This document shows, piece by piece, positions 36,298-47,346 of a stretch of 64,000 nucleotides of DNA. Below the pieces are notes generated by a model. The model was not told the origin of the DNA. It saw nothing but the letters and a program-made list of their open reading frames with translations, and did not search any database. This stretch comes from Poa pratensis (taxonomy: Eukaryota > Streptophyta > Magnoliopsida > Poales > Poaceae). Position 1 is the first letter of the stretch; each line of letters opens with the position of its first letter. Made by a program: the position numbers and the translations under genes. Where the stretch lies: positions 23,349,421 through 23,413,420 of the forward strand of contig CAMZMU010000075.1 in assembly GCA_947311845.1 (NCBI GenBank), in the 5' to 3' direction.

Positions 36298-36449
36298 TGT
36301 TAGAGATGTAAACAGATATACCGTATTGGTATGGTGTAGTACACCACCCAATACGGTACCCACATGTACGCCACGGTGAGGGCTCTTCTCACCCATATAT
36401 AACACGTACCCGAGCCCCGAGAGGGGTATCGTTTCCGCCTATGTCGATA
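36298..36449 (+). repeat. Copia 3' LTR (152 bp), copy 2
   Basis: Differs from its 5' partner at two C/T positions, as in copy 1, and is followed by ATCCA. Confidence 0.93.
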
Positions 36450-36454
36450 ATCCA

Positions 36455-38316
36455 CATATTATAACTGCAAGATTACCGACGAAACAATTATGTGCATAAA
36501 GCCCTCGTCAAACTCTATGTGAGACAACACCTCAATGGGAGAATCCTAGTTGACTCGATCGTAGTGTCCCTCCAACAATCTCTTGGAGGACCCATGCCCC
36601 ATTCATGATAAAACATCCCTTAATGAATGTTTTCTGAGTTGGACGGATAACTCTGTGAGCAATAGGGTAAACGCGAAGCAAAGCTTTGGAAATAAGCTTG
36701 AAGATCACATTTATCAGAGAAATTGGGCAAAATTGAGAAATTAGGTTGGCCCCTTTACACCTCGATACATCAATTGTTCCCAAAATTGAGTCATTAAGAA
36801 TGTGTAAAACCCCATGCTTATTACTCCACCTGTTCTTAAATGTAAGATGTTTTAGCATCTTCTAGATTTACATGTATCTAGACACATTCTAGTGTGCATG
36901 TAACTCCATATCTAGTCAACATAAGTGAAACAACTAAAACATCTTATATTTAAAAACAGAGGGAGTAGCATCCAACATCTTTTAAAGAAAGGCATCGGGA
37001 TCCCATCCGGGCCAAGGCTAGTATCGGATGTTGTGATGCTGACAAGTCTTTAAGCTCATGCTCATAGAAGGTGAGCGCGAGAGATAGATTTCCTCCTGAG
37101 AAAGGCAAGCCGCACTCTCAGGTGTTATGCGCAAGACCACATGAACGTGAAACATACGAGACAAGAAGGTCATGCCCGAAGGGGAAGAGAGGGACGTGAT
37201 ATGCCGTTTCTGGTGCCTACCATTGGCCACGACATGAAAGTATGTTGTATTTGTGTCCCCACGCAAAGCTCAACGGATTGTTCCCCTCTACCTCCAATAT
37301 TCTTCTTCCATTCTAATGATTTTAAGCACGTACATAGTATCAAAATGCCCAGCCATCTTCTTCCATACCCACTACATCAGTCCTAAGATTGAGCTCCTTT
37401 ATTTGTCCAAGCAAGTGTTTTTCTTAAACTTTTGACTCCTTGCCCATGTTGCGGCTCCACCCGAGATAAATTGGCGCAGCCTCGCACTCATGAATTGCCA
37501 CTCCACGATGTCACGGCCCTAACAATTGCAGCGAGGTTGTCCCAACAAAAATGGACTCGCACTCAAGAATTGCCACTAGTCCACAATGTCACGACCCTAA
37601 ACAATTACAGAGAGGTTGTCCAAATAAGAATGAACCAAATCGTGTAAGCCTTCAATTTTGAACCACCAAGTTTCGAGAAAGAAGCGGGTGTTGTGGACCG
37701 GGGATCCGTCTCCCGAATCAATATTAGTGGCGTGTGGTCTAAGGCCAAGACTCGTTTTCTCTACCAGTGATCATAACGGGAAGCGGTTGTCAAGCTCAGC
37801 AGAGGAAAACATGAGATCAAGAACACAATGCACAAGATTGAGGTGCGTATTCATGCAAAATAAACCTCGCACTCATGGGTGATAATTCTCGAAGAGACCA
37901 GGATGTGATGTGCATGTTGAAGAGATCGATGTAGGACCAATTGATTCTATCACTGCTCTTGTCCGCGTCGTTGTACATCAGACTAACACCGCCACACCCC
38001 ATGATAATTGGCAAGGAGCAGCTCGCAATTTCAAACAAATTACGATCCGCTGGCCTGTAAGTCCACATGATTTCGCAAGAAAAGTTGGAGGGGTGATGGA
38101 TCACCGATGGACTGATGAAGTATTGACCCATGTCAACACTTCCAACTTCAAAACAGATTTCTCGGAAGCCATCGAGCATTCCCTAGGAATGGCCGGTGGC
38201 CGGTATCCAACACCAGAAGAACTTCTTTCCAACTTCAAGGATTTGAAGCTCCTTGTCCGTGAAGTATTGTTTGATCGCTTCTTGCAGGCGCATCATGTCA
38301 ATGCTGTGACGGCATA
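36455..38316 (-). mobile_element. Antisense LINE, endonuclease and reverse transcriptase part, copy 2
   Basis: Counterpart of 10788-12650, with the same decayed endonuclease and reverse transcriptase segments on the minus strand, including NLISQFCPISLINVIFKLIS near 36750. It also holds the MITE at 36824-36965 and the 76-bp tandem duplication near 37480-37635. Confidence 0.85.
36824..36965. mobile_element. Stowaway MITE (142 bp), copy 2
   Basis: Inverted ends CTCCACCTGTTC and CAGAGGGAG, flanked by TA. Confidence 0.88.
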
Positions 38317-39387
38317 GGTGGTACGGTATTCGTTGAGAAGCATTCACCACCCCGCACACTAAAGCCTCTAATGTTCTAGAAAAGGACCCACACTACGGCA
38401 CTACCCTTTTGCACATGCTTTGCGGGTTAGCGGTCGACGGCTAACAAAGATTGTTGATTTTGACGCAAGCTTGTGTCTAGATGGGGCACGGTAGGCGCCT
38501 GTCCAGAGATAACGAAGGCACCCCATTGCCAGACCCTTCTGATTTCGACTCCTTTGCCTCTTTTTGTTCCTTTTCACTCTTCGCTTTATGTTCCCTTTCA
38601 ATCATCCCTCTAGCATGCTCTGCCTAAGCCAACTAATTTGCACACAACATAGAAATAATATCAACCGAGCGGGGCCACGGTAGGATGAAACACAACACAA
38701 TTAACTTTGTTTCTGACGCACGGCGCCCTGCAACACAGGGCCCTGCGAAAGACCTTTCCTTCTGACGCTCATGCGTTGGTCCTCGACCAGCCGACCCTTG
38801 CTGCGGGGCGCTTATGTCTTGGTTTTTCCTTGATCAATAAAAATGCAGAGCTTTTCACCGCTTTTAAAAATTACATAGAATCGTAATGTTGTCACCTCGT
38901 GACAATGAGATTTTTTCTTTCAAAATAATAACAGAGACTCTCTAAAGGTTGCTAATCATGATCACCTGCCCTTCCCATCTTTTATTCGAAATGGGAGCTT
39001 TTGCCACAGCGTCTGCATCAAATTGGTGAATACATCTTTTTCATTAAATAAAGGGTTCAAACGAGTATCAAATGATTACAAATCATGGATCACCTAAGGT
39101 GAAAATAAAAATCATCCAACAAAAGACAGATGATTAAGCATTTTATCTTTAAGATTAAACCAACCACCCTGACACAAGATAGCTCGAACGATCGCCATCA
39201 TTGGAGATCCACCAGAGTCCATGAGATCCTGATGGTCTGCAGTAAGTAGGACATACCATGTTTATATCCAGTTACATGGCTCTGATGACGACCTGCAAAA
39301 ATGAGAAACTTTTACCTTGTTAAAAACAATGTCATTTCCGTAATTTCAAATTGCCTAAAGAAAAGCAGAAACGCTATATGTATTCGT
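38317..39387. other. Unassigned stretch between LINE fragments, copy 2
   Basis: Counterpart of 12651-13724. I can support no gene; the minus strand near 38510-38625 is Lys/Glu-rich and may be upstream LINE sequence. Confidence 0.4.
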
Positions 39388-39653
39388 GCCTTAGTTTTTT
39401 CTCTACTCCGTTTAACCCGGCCCCAAACAAATTCGAAACACTGGTCGGAGGAGTAATGTTAAACGTGAAATGAATGAGTCTCCAAATATTTTTCACAGAT
39501 TGACAGGATATAAATAAATGTTCAACAGATTCTTCTGTGTCTCAAAATACACATTTTCTACAACCTGTCCATCTCCTTTTAGCAAGATTATTTTTGGTAA
39601 AACAACGTGTCTGCTTAAAAACCATAAGAAAATCTTTGTCTTTAGCGGCCCTT
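39388..39653 (-). mobile_element. Antisense LINE zf-RVT fragment, copy 2
   Basis: Counterpart of 13725-13990, encoding KIFLWFLSRHVV and EESVEHLFISC with stops. Confidence 0.8.
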
Positions 39654-39706
39654 CCCATCTATCGTTGACAACAGGGCAAATTCCTCAAGACACATTTTCA
39701 CGAATT

Positions 39707-40158
39707 GGCCCTCTCATTTCAGGACTTTGAAACAATTCTCTGCCATCAACCACAAGAACGTCCAGCGCAACGAAAAATTACTAAAAATCTGTACAGGTAA
39801 CACAATTTTCTTCATCCTCCTCGTCCTCGAGTAAAAACCCCGAGATTGAACCAAAACAAAGATGACAACTACAATCCGCGCTCGATCTCGAAACATAATC
39901 ATAAATTTCTCAAGAGACCATTTTTCTTCCGACATCACAAATTAAGGCCCTCACTTTCAGGACACTGACTGCAATCAGTTTTACCACCATCCACAAGAAC
40001 GTCCGGCGCAACGAAAAGTTACTAAAATTCTGTACAAGTATCATTCTCTTCTTCATCTTCCTCTCATCCTCGAGTAAAAACCCCCAAGACTGAACCAAAC
40101 AAAGATCGCAACTAGGGATCCGCCCCCCGATATCAAAACATGATCATATCTTCATGTT
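39707..40158. repeat. Tandem duplication (about 239-bp period) at the 3' end of the PBL28-like gene, copy 2
   Basis: Unit A starts at 39707 and unit B at 39946, with the same shared blocks as in copy 1. Unit B reaches into the last codons of the kinase gene. Confidence 0.82.
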
Positions 40159-42320
40159 GGCGTACATGATGAGCTGGAGCTCCTTGACGCAGTCCTGCAT
40201 GGCCGGCCGGCCGTCGCTCTCGAAGCAGATGCAGCGCGCGGCGAGGCCGGCGAACATAGACACGGACTCCAACGTGTAGGAACCCTTGCCCATCTCCCTG
40301 TCCACCACCTTGCGCAGCTTCTTCCGGTCGCCCACCATCTGGTGTATCTGAAGAAGCGCACGCAAATAGCTTGATGATCAGTAGCACGATCGATCGCAGT
40401 GATGGATGGATGCAGGTGTGGGAAGGCAGTGTACCTTGACGATGAGGTTCTGGTCCTGAGGCCCTTGGCTGAGATCGATGGCGCGGCGGCCGGTGAGCAG
40501 CTCCAGGAGGACGACGCCGAACGCGTACACATCGCTCTGCAGGGTCAGCTTCCCCGTCTGCAAGATGGAATTAATATCAGGAACCAGGTCAGCATGGCGA
40601 ATTAATTATACAGAGATATTTACAGTAAACAGTTGAATTCCCCGGCCGGAATATGTGCAAGATCGTGGCCATTACATTACCAGAGCGTATTCAGGGTCGA
40701 AGTAGCCGAAGGTGCCCAGCACCCTGGTGGTGGCGTACAGGTCCAGGTCCTGCGGCATCAGCTTGGCCAACCCGAAGTCTGAAATCTGGCAAAGGAAAAT
40801 TGACAGTGCCAGAAATGTCAGTGTTTGATCAGGCAATGCAACTCATGTAACACGCTTGATCAGTTTCTGAAATCAACCTTGGCTTCGAAGTGCTCGGAGA
40901 GGAGGATGTTGCTGGACTTGAAGTCCCGGTGGACGACGGGGACGCCGACGGCGGTGCTGGAGTGCAGGTACGCGAGCGCCCTCGCCGCGCCCAGCGCGAT
41001 CCGCAGCCGCTTCCCCCAATCCATCCTCACCTCGCCGATGCCTGAAGAAAATTCGTGATGAGACGCAATGTGATTCGGTGACATTGTCATGGCGATGTTT
41101 CCTACCGTTGAGGATGTCTTGGAGGTTGCCTCTGGGCATGAACTCGTAGACCACGAACCGGTGCTTCCCGTCCGCGCAGTAGCCGATCAAGGTGACGAGG
41201 TTGGGGTGGTCTAGCCTGCTCAGGATGTCGATCTCGACGCGGAACTCGCGCTCGCCGTCGGCCTGCTTCGACAACGGCAGGTCCATCTTCTTGATGGCAA
41301 CAATCTTCATTGATTCACATTGAAAATATTGTATTAGCCACTCATTCATTTTTAAGTAAAGAGACAATGTAACTGTTGTACTGAAACCAGGTACTAGAGT
41401 AAAGGTAGCCACAGATTTACAAAACTGGAAGAGAGAATATCACATCGCACTCAGTACGACTAATGATGTTCAGAGCTTCGGTTTTACGATAAATTATTAG
41501 AATTAATAGACGATTGAATGCTTGATCATATTTGACTGGTGGTTGGCAGATGCTTTTCTTGACAAGGATGCCAAGAGCAAATGTCACACCACTATGATCT
41601 TGGCTGTCCTGTTGGACATGATTATCACATTCAGGTCAGGTCGGGTGAGTGTGTCCTACAGCATTTAATCACCAGCAAAATATATATAGAACAAAAAAGG
41701 AAGTTCTCTTCCCAACCGCATCAGTGGTGCTAACATTAATATAATCTGGAGATTACATTTGAAAAAAAAGGTAAATGGCAAAAACAGCACCATCTTCAGA
41801 AATTAAGTGGCATATTTTTCTCTGAAAATATCCAGTACTGGCCTATATTCAGTACCCTGAAAATCGTACTAGGAAAAGCTAACTGACAAAAACAACACCA
41901 TCTTCCGAAATTAAGGGACGATTTCCTCTGAAAATTTGGAAGGTACCTGCCCATCCTTCAGCACGCCCCTGTAGACCCGGCCGAAGCCGCCCTTGCCGAT
42001 GAGGTTCTTGTCGCTGAACCTGCCGGTCGCGTCCTCCATCTCCTTGAGGGTGAACACCATGGAGCAGTTGCGCTTCCTCGGCGCGGGCAAGGGCAGAGGT
42101 TTCCCCTGCTCCTTCACCTGCCAGAGCTCCGCTGTCTTATACACCCCTGCAGAAGCAAAGATCAGATGATCAAATTGCTTCAGAAGTTTCACTGAAGAAA
42201 CAAATGATCATACAGTGGTAAACGACTTCAAGGAAAGAAATGGTTGCACTCACAAGGATTTAACTGATCAAGTGATTTGCTTCTCCTCCTCTTGTTCCAC
42301 GTCGACACTATGTTGAACAT
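40144..42320 (-). CDS. Receptor-like cytoplasmic kinase, PBL28-like, seven exons (intact copy)
   Basis: Exons read from high to low coordinate: 42320-42254, 42146-41947, 41304-41106, 41041-40878, 40785-40681, 40557-40435 and 40347-40144. All introns are GT-AG. The exons sum to 1062 bases, or 353 residues plus stop, close to the ~360 of Arabidopsis PBL28. The N-terminus is basic ([11 protein letters not shown]) with no signal peptide and no Gly2 for myristoylation. The kinase domain has GKGGFGRV (73-80), Lys94 in IVAIKK, Asp195 in HRDFK and Asp213 in [13 protein letters not shown] and [11 protein letters not shown] follow. All catalytic residues are present, so an active Ser/Thr kinase is likely. 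Members of this group act in the cytosol or at the plasma membrane in signalling; the pathway is not deducible here. The start was chosen because exon 1 splices in phase to the conserved WVYKTAELW segment. Confidence 0.92.
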
Positions 42321-42953
42321 CTTGCCTCTGGGATTGCTGCCTCAGGCTTTTTCTCCCCGCCTTCGTCGTCAAATTTTTTTTTCCTTCTGACTAAAAGTAT
42401 ACAATCCCAATATACCTTTCCTTGATCAAAGGGCTGGAAATATTCCTTGCTCCAGTCAAGCCCAAGGCACACAGCCCCCTGCTGCACTCCCTTTATGAGA
42501 AAAAGAACATGTGCTGGAAGAATGGCTGCCACTGCAAGTATCGTGAATTCAGTCAGAACCAAGCAGGCAAAATATTCAGTGCCTCCTCAAACAAGGCACA
42601 TGATGAACATAACAAGCAAAACGGAGGGGACAAAGGCTGAACCTGAACCGATCAAGAGTTCACGGCGCGTGGTGGCGCGGTGCGGCGAGGCTTCGTCAGA
42701 CGCCACGGAAGAGAAGCTGGGCCGTGATATCAGGACAGAAGGATGAGAGGACAAGAGTAAGGAGTGCGTGCAGTACAGGCGTGCAAGTAAGAAGGATTCG
42801 CAGATAAAAACTGAGATGGTTTTTGATCTCTTGGGAGCTACGTAGCTAGGAGACGAGACGCGCTACCTAAAGCCTTAGCGTTGGCAAAGAAGTAAAGGAA
42901 TAGGCAGCCATAGCATGCTTCGACTAGCAAAGCGTGTGGAGGAGGGAGGGTGC
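42321..42953. other. Upstream region of the PBL28-like gene, copy 2
   Basis: Probable promoter and 5' leader for the minus-strand kinase. No independent gene is seen. It contains poly-T and poly-A tracts near 42370 and ends at a MITE. Confidence 0.5.
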
Positions 42954-42956
42954 TTA

Positions 42957-43371
42957 GGGCATCTCCAGTCGTTTGAGCCCCCCAGGACCTAAAAAATCTT
43001 CCGCCAGCGCAAAACGGCGCGAAATCAAATCCTGGGATGGCCAATTTACCAGTCATAGCTCACCCAAGCAGGAAAAATGGGGAGAAAGAGGGAATCTTTT
43101 GGTGAGAGCACGTGGGGTGGGGGAGAAAAAGTAGGTGAGAGAGTCCCCTTTGCATGCAAATTAGAGAAAAAGTAGGAGAAAGATGCCTTTTTGCATGCAA
43201 ATTGCCCCCCGAGGCCAAACCCAGCCCTTGGGTTTGGCCTGGGTGCGCCGGCGCTAAAACGGTGCTTTTTTAGGTTTTGGGGGGCTGGCTGGTAGAATTC
43301 GGCGCTATTTCGACGCTTTTTGGCCAAAAAGTGGCCTGTGGGGGCTCCTGGGGGCACGGCTGGAGATGCCC
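42957..43371. mobile_element. PIF/Harbinger-type MITE (415 bp)
   Basis: The terminal inverted repeats are GGGCATCTCCAG and CTGGAGATGCCC, with TTA on both sides (42954-42956 and 43372-43374), the TWA target of PIF/Harbinger elements. The interior is GC-rich at its ends with repeated TTTGCATGCAAATT words and no coding capacity. Its left edge coincides with the right end of the copy 1 contig. Confidence 0.85.
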
Positions 43372-43374
43372 TTA

Positions 43375-44489
43375 CGGATCAAGAAATGCCCGAATCCATA
43401 GGGATGATGGATGAAGCACTGGTTGTTTGATCAGCAGTAGTGTGAGACTGTGATAACTTCGCCTCGAAAGGCGTATCCACAATTGATCTCTGAGAGAGGA
43501 TTGATGAATTGGGAGGAGGTTTTATTGGTTAACGGTTGGTGCATTGCAGAAGAGAAAATCGTGTTATTTTGTGGTGATCCAAAATCGTATATACTGATAA
43601 AGGCCGACTTGTGACGAGGAGAGCGGTACGGTACAAGTTGTACTCGATTTGGAGGTCACGTTACTGACCTAGATTAGGTCAGGGCACCTATAAATACATC
43701 TTGTAAGCCGCCGTCATGGGATAAGTCGCATTGTGTAAATCCCCGGCGTTTGTAACTCACCCAATATAGTGAAGTATTGCTGGCTGGCGCCCGTGGGTTT
43801 TTCTCCTCCAGTGTTGGAGGGGTTTTCCACGTTAAATCTCGTGCCCCCGTTGGTTGATCTTTCCGCTAATTCATCGTTTTATTTGCTATCGTTTATAACA
43901 AATAGCTGAGCAGAGCTGAAAATTAGGGAGGGATGGTGAGTGATTGGGACATCGGGAGGAAGAAGCGGAAGGGTCTGATGGCGACTAAGGAGCGGTGGTA
44001 GAGGTGCCGGTGGTTGCGATGTAGCCGTTGCTAAAGAAGCTTTCTTCTTCTGAACTACTAGAAATCTTCCGATGAATACTATATTTTTGGCTTTCAAATG
44101 AATAATACTAACAGTTCAGTCATGTCTTCCTGATTTCAACCTGGCGTCATCTTTTGGATCAAAAATATATACTCAACACATCAGCCAATCGAAGTATTGC
44201 AACCGAACTGGTCAAGATCAAGTATACACGATCAGTTTTACAAAAAGTGACCGCCCAGGGAAACCAAAGGATTGTGTATGGTTAACCTAGTCGGCGGCGA
44301 TCCCTTGATGGTGAAACGACGGTTAGAGAGGGAGGAGAAGTAAGTGTGCTTCTTAAGCATTTTTTTTCATGCGCGATTTTTCTGATGGCAAACGTGTTGT
44401 GGCCCTGGGGAGGGTTGGTGGTTGCAGGCGTGAGTAACAAATGACCAAACTTGCCACTAGTTAAGCAAAGAAGGCTTAAAACTGTCTCT
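43375..44489. other. Stretch with possible decayed LTR
   Basis: No gene is recognised. The interval from about 43600 to 43905 looks like the promoter half and end of a Copia LTR: a TATAAATA box near 43691, then TTTTTCTCCTCC and GGGGTTTTCCACGTTAAA, ending near TTTATAACA. I could not find matching target duplications, so this is only a suggestion. Confidence 0.3.
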
Positions 44490-44502
44490 ACAACTACGGT
44501 GG
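44490..44502. repeat. LINE target-site duplication, left
   Basis: ACAACTACGGTGG precedes the truncated LINE and recurs exactly at 45297-45309 after its A tail. Confidence 0.88.
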
Positions 44503-45296
44503 AAAGGCAATGCTCGGAGCTAGTTGGGTGGACAAGGTGCGCCTTGACGCCTTGACGATGGCTTCACCACAGCCCACTTCTCGCAGTTTATGGATCTTTG
44601 GAGGCTCACCACAAACGTTCACTTAAACCAAGATGTTAGCGATGAAATCCGTTGAAAACTCACTGAAAGCGGGGAGTATTCAACCAAATTTGCATACAAG
44701 ATGCAATTCATGGGAACCATCACCTCCTACATGCACAAGTCGGTTTGGAGGACTTGGGCTTCACCCAAGACGAAGTTCTTTGCCTGGCTTGCAAACCAAA
44801 ACAGAGTTTGGACGGCCGATCGCCTCGCCAAGAGAGGGTGGCCAAATTGCGGTCTCTGTCCTCTTTGCAAGCAAACGCCGGAGTCTCTTGTTCACCTTCT
44901 CGTGCATTGTCGCTTCACAAGGTTGGCTAGGTCTCCACAACATCAACACCGGAGATTGGCTTGACCTCAGTTTCCCGGAGTGGTGGCTGCGGATGCGGAT
45001 GACCAACGTTGCTCCGCACCGCAAGGCCATCGCTTCTCTCACTTTGCTAGTCACGTGGGAGGTGTGGAATGAGCGCAACGCTAGGGTGTTTCAAAATAAG
45101 AGCGCTCCGTCGTTAGTCTTTTTAGACAGGGTGAAAAATGAGGCTCGCTTGTGGGTCCTCGCGGGTGCCAAATGTTTGGGCAACTTGATACCGCGAGAGT
45201 AGTTGGGTTGTAATTCTCGGTCACAAACTTGCTTTCTTGCAATCTTCCCCTTAATTAATATACGGGGCAAAACTTTTGCCCTTCGCTTCTAAAAAA
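44503..45296 (+). mobile_element. 5'-truncated LINE (zf-RVT end) with 13-bp target duplication
   Basis: The plus strand encodes the C-terminal part of LINE ORF2: DEIRWKLTESGEYSTKFAYK, KTKFFAWLANQNRVWTADR, then CGLCPLCKQTPESLVHLLVHC, a zf-RVT zinc domain. After a frameshift near 44930 comes WEVWNERNARVFQNK. The frame ends at 45202. The 3' UTR has the common form with TTAATTAATATACGGGGCAAAA and an A tail at 45291-45297. The exact 13-base direct repeats mark a truncated target-primed insertion. The sequence belongs to a different LINE family from that at 855-2670. Confidence 0.92.
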
Positions 45297-45309
45297 ACAA
45301 CTACGGTGG

Positions 45310-46059
45310 GAACAGCCTAGTTTGTTTTTTTAACTTGGGGAACAGCTTCTGACGTAGTACTGCTACTGATTTAGCTAGCTAACCTGGTGTGTAACGGTAG
45401 GTTCTGGATCTAGCGTGATTAGTTCGAGCAACCAGACGTCTCCCTACTTAGCGCAAATCCTGCCAAGCCTGATCGTGCAACGTTAGGTATGTGAAGGATT
45501 AAAGGGTACCTATGAGAAACTAGGTATCGATTTACGAATGTCGAACCCGAACCTCAATCTTTTTAGATGACTAACACTTGTAATACATTGGCATATTGTT
45601 TTTAGGGAGGATAGACCCCCCGCGTGATTTTATACAACCAATATATTTACTCTCTTTTTTGAAAGTTAGATAACCTCCGTCTTCTATCGATTGATGCAAA
45701 TAACCATATATTATTAAAAGTCAGGCAAAGACAGAAAAGGAAGCCAAACAAAATTGACCAACAAAAGAAAAAAGAAACAAGAAACCCGAGGTTGTATGCC
45801 TCGCGGCAGTAACTCCACCAGGCTATATCTAAATCTATATTGAAAGATAAAAAGAAACGAGAAATACACAATTTTTAGGCTAAACCTTTAAGATGGGATC
45901 GACACACGTGCGCCGATGATGAGCCAACCATAAGTCGATCTCCGTATTCTCATCCCTTGATCGAGCTTTGAACCACCAACTTCAACAAGCCCATGACCTC
46001 AGGTGCGTATAGACATTGCCGGATCAGTGATCTAATTCAATGGTTCAACAGTATGATGT
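45310..46059. other. Unassigned stretch
   Basis: I see no gene or repeat that I can name in this 750 bp. The minus-strand frame near 45647-45871 is hydrophobic but has no recognisable motif. Confidence 0.35.
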
Positions 46060-46951
46060 TTGTCAACAAAAAAATTGGGTGGTTTGGGTGTTACTAATTT
46101 GGAAAATATTTGTCTTGTTTGTAAGACGTTTAGAGAATGAAAGTGGCATTTGACAGGATCTGTTCAAGGACAAATATTTGAAAAAAAGTTAATCTGTCTC
46201 AATGCAAGCATAAACCTACGGATTCCATTTTTCTAGCCGTTATGTCAGTGAAATATTTTTTATATTTGTTGTAAACACATTTAGAAATATGGTAGGAGTA
46301 CTAGTTTCTGGAGGACTGTTGACTTGGAAAGATTTCTTTATGCCTGAAATTTTCAAGGCTTTATTATCTTACATTTAGTGAAAATATCACTGTGCATATT
46401 GTTTTCACTAAAGGGATTGATTGTATGAAATTCAGGAGGTTTCTACGCGAGGAAACCTTGCAAGTGTGGTTTAGGTTTTGTTGAGGATTGCAGTAAGATT
46501 CGGCTGACGACTGAATTTGACAAAGTTAGTTGGATTCTTACCAAATCTGGAACTTTCTCGGTTAAATCGATGTATTATTGTTTGTGTGCTAAGAGAGTCA
46601 GGTTTCCTTATAAGGTTACAATGGGATCCAAAGCTTCCTTTACGTGTTAAATTTTCTTGTTGGTTAGTAATTAAGAATAGAGTACTTACTAGAGATAACT
46701 TGAAGAAAAAGGCTAGAAATGATGTGATATTTGTAAATTTTGTAACTCTCCTTAAACCCAATATAATTTGTTCTTTACTTGTCCTTTGGCAAAGTATTTA
46801 TGGAATATAGCGAGTTTGTTTATAAATTTGAGTAGTGTACCTACTTCTTTCACTAGTCTGTATCAGCAATACTTTGCTGTTTTTTCTGAATTTGACAAAA
46901 AAATTGTTATGATAGGTGATGCTGCAATGTGTTGGCCCCAAGGAAAACACG
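46060..46951 (+). mobile_element. LINE zf-RVT fragment, interrupted by the CACTA element
   Basis: The plus strand encodes GGLGVTNLENICLVCKTF (46075-46130), then WILTKSGTFSVKSMYYC (46530-46580), then LRVKFSCWLVIKNRVLTRDN (46640-46700) and FFTCPLAKYLW (46770-46800), with stops. It resembles the 855-2670 LINE family. The coding trace KTRN is split exactly at the CACTA insertion (46951) and continues at 52148, so the LINE is older than the CACTA element. Confidence 0.82.
46949..46951. repeat. CACTA target-site duplication ACG, left
   Basis: ACG precedes the left CACTA end and recurs at 52145-52147 after the right end, the three-base duplication expected for this superfamily. Confidence 0.9.
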
Positions 46952-46979
46952 CACTAGTAGGAATGTGCTTATAGCCACC

Positions 46980-47346
46980 AGCCTACCGCTGGCGGACGCC
47001 ATTTCCGTCCGCCAGCGTTACTACCTCTGGCGGGCTGGTTTCGGAGCCCGCCACTGGTTTTGCACGTACCGCTGGCGGACGCCCACTCTATCCGCCAGCG
47101 GTAGTAGCAGGAATTTGCGAGGAGGTGGGGCAAACTACCGCTGGCGGACGGAGTAAGTACCCGCCAGAGGTACAAAACTTACCACTGGCGGATGGTTTTG
47201 GGTGCCCGCCAGCGGTAACTGGCTCGGCTGTGCCCATCCGGGGAAAAAATATCCCAGGTTACCGCTGGCGGGCGTTCCAGACCGGCCGCCAGCGGTAAGT
47301 TAACTACCGCTGGCGGTCACGCATATTCGTCCGCCAGCGATAACCT
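46980..47346. repeat. Left CACTA subterminal repeat array
   Basis: About a dozen copies of TACCGCTGGCGG or its complement CCGCCAGCGGTA, many as inverted pairs separated by 8-12 bases. The motif contains CG sites. In En/Spm such arrays are the binding sites of the accessory transposase protein. Confidence 0.93.

Larger units (their letters stand above)
31229..36449 (+). mobile_element. Complete Ty1/Copia LTR retrotransposon with 152-bp LTRs, copy 2
   Basis: Same insertion as in copy 1 with the same ATCCA duplications (31224-31228 and 36450-36454). LTRs lie at 31229-31380 and 36298-36449 and the primer-binding site at 31381-31393. That both copies carry the identical insertion in the identical site means that the 17-kb block, whether biological or artefactual, was copied after the insertion. 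Confidence 0.95.
25666..42953. repeat. Copy 2 of the 17.3 kb near-identical block
   Basis: This is the counterpart of 1-17270, 18 bases longer. It runs continuously into unique flanks on both sides: the left half of an antisense LTR before 25666 and a MITE after 42953. Its genes are intact, including the seven-exon kinase that is broken in copy 1. A few one-base losses are specific to this copy (for example near 35877, 36290 and 37518). Confidence 0.93.

Noticed and set aside
42308..42562. 84-residue minus-strand frame upstream of the PBL28-like exon 1
   Set aside because: It lies in the promoter/leader side, is disrupted in copy 1, and has no family motifs.
1..42953. A genuine recent tandem duplication of two kinase genes
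   Set aside because: Not excluded, but the indel-only differences, the N gap at the edge and the error gradient fit an assembly artefact better.
43046..43357. 103-residue minus-strand frame
   Set aside because: It lies wholly inside the Harbinger-type MITE, which is non-coding.
46980..47346. Regularly spaced short repeats resembling a CRISPR array
   Set aside because: Eukaryotic context, both orientations, variable spacing, and position inside CACTA termini with a matching array at the other end.
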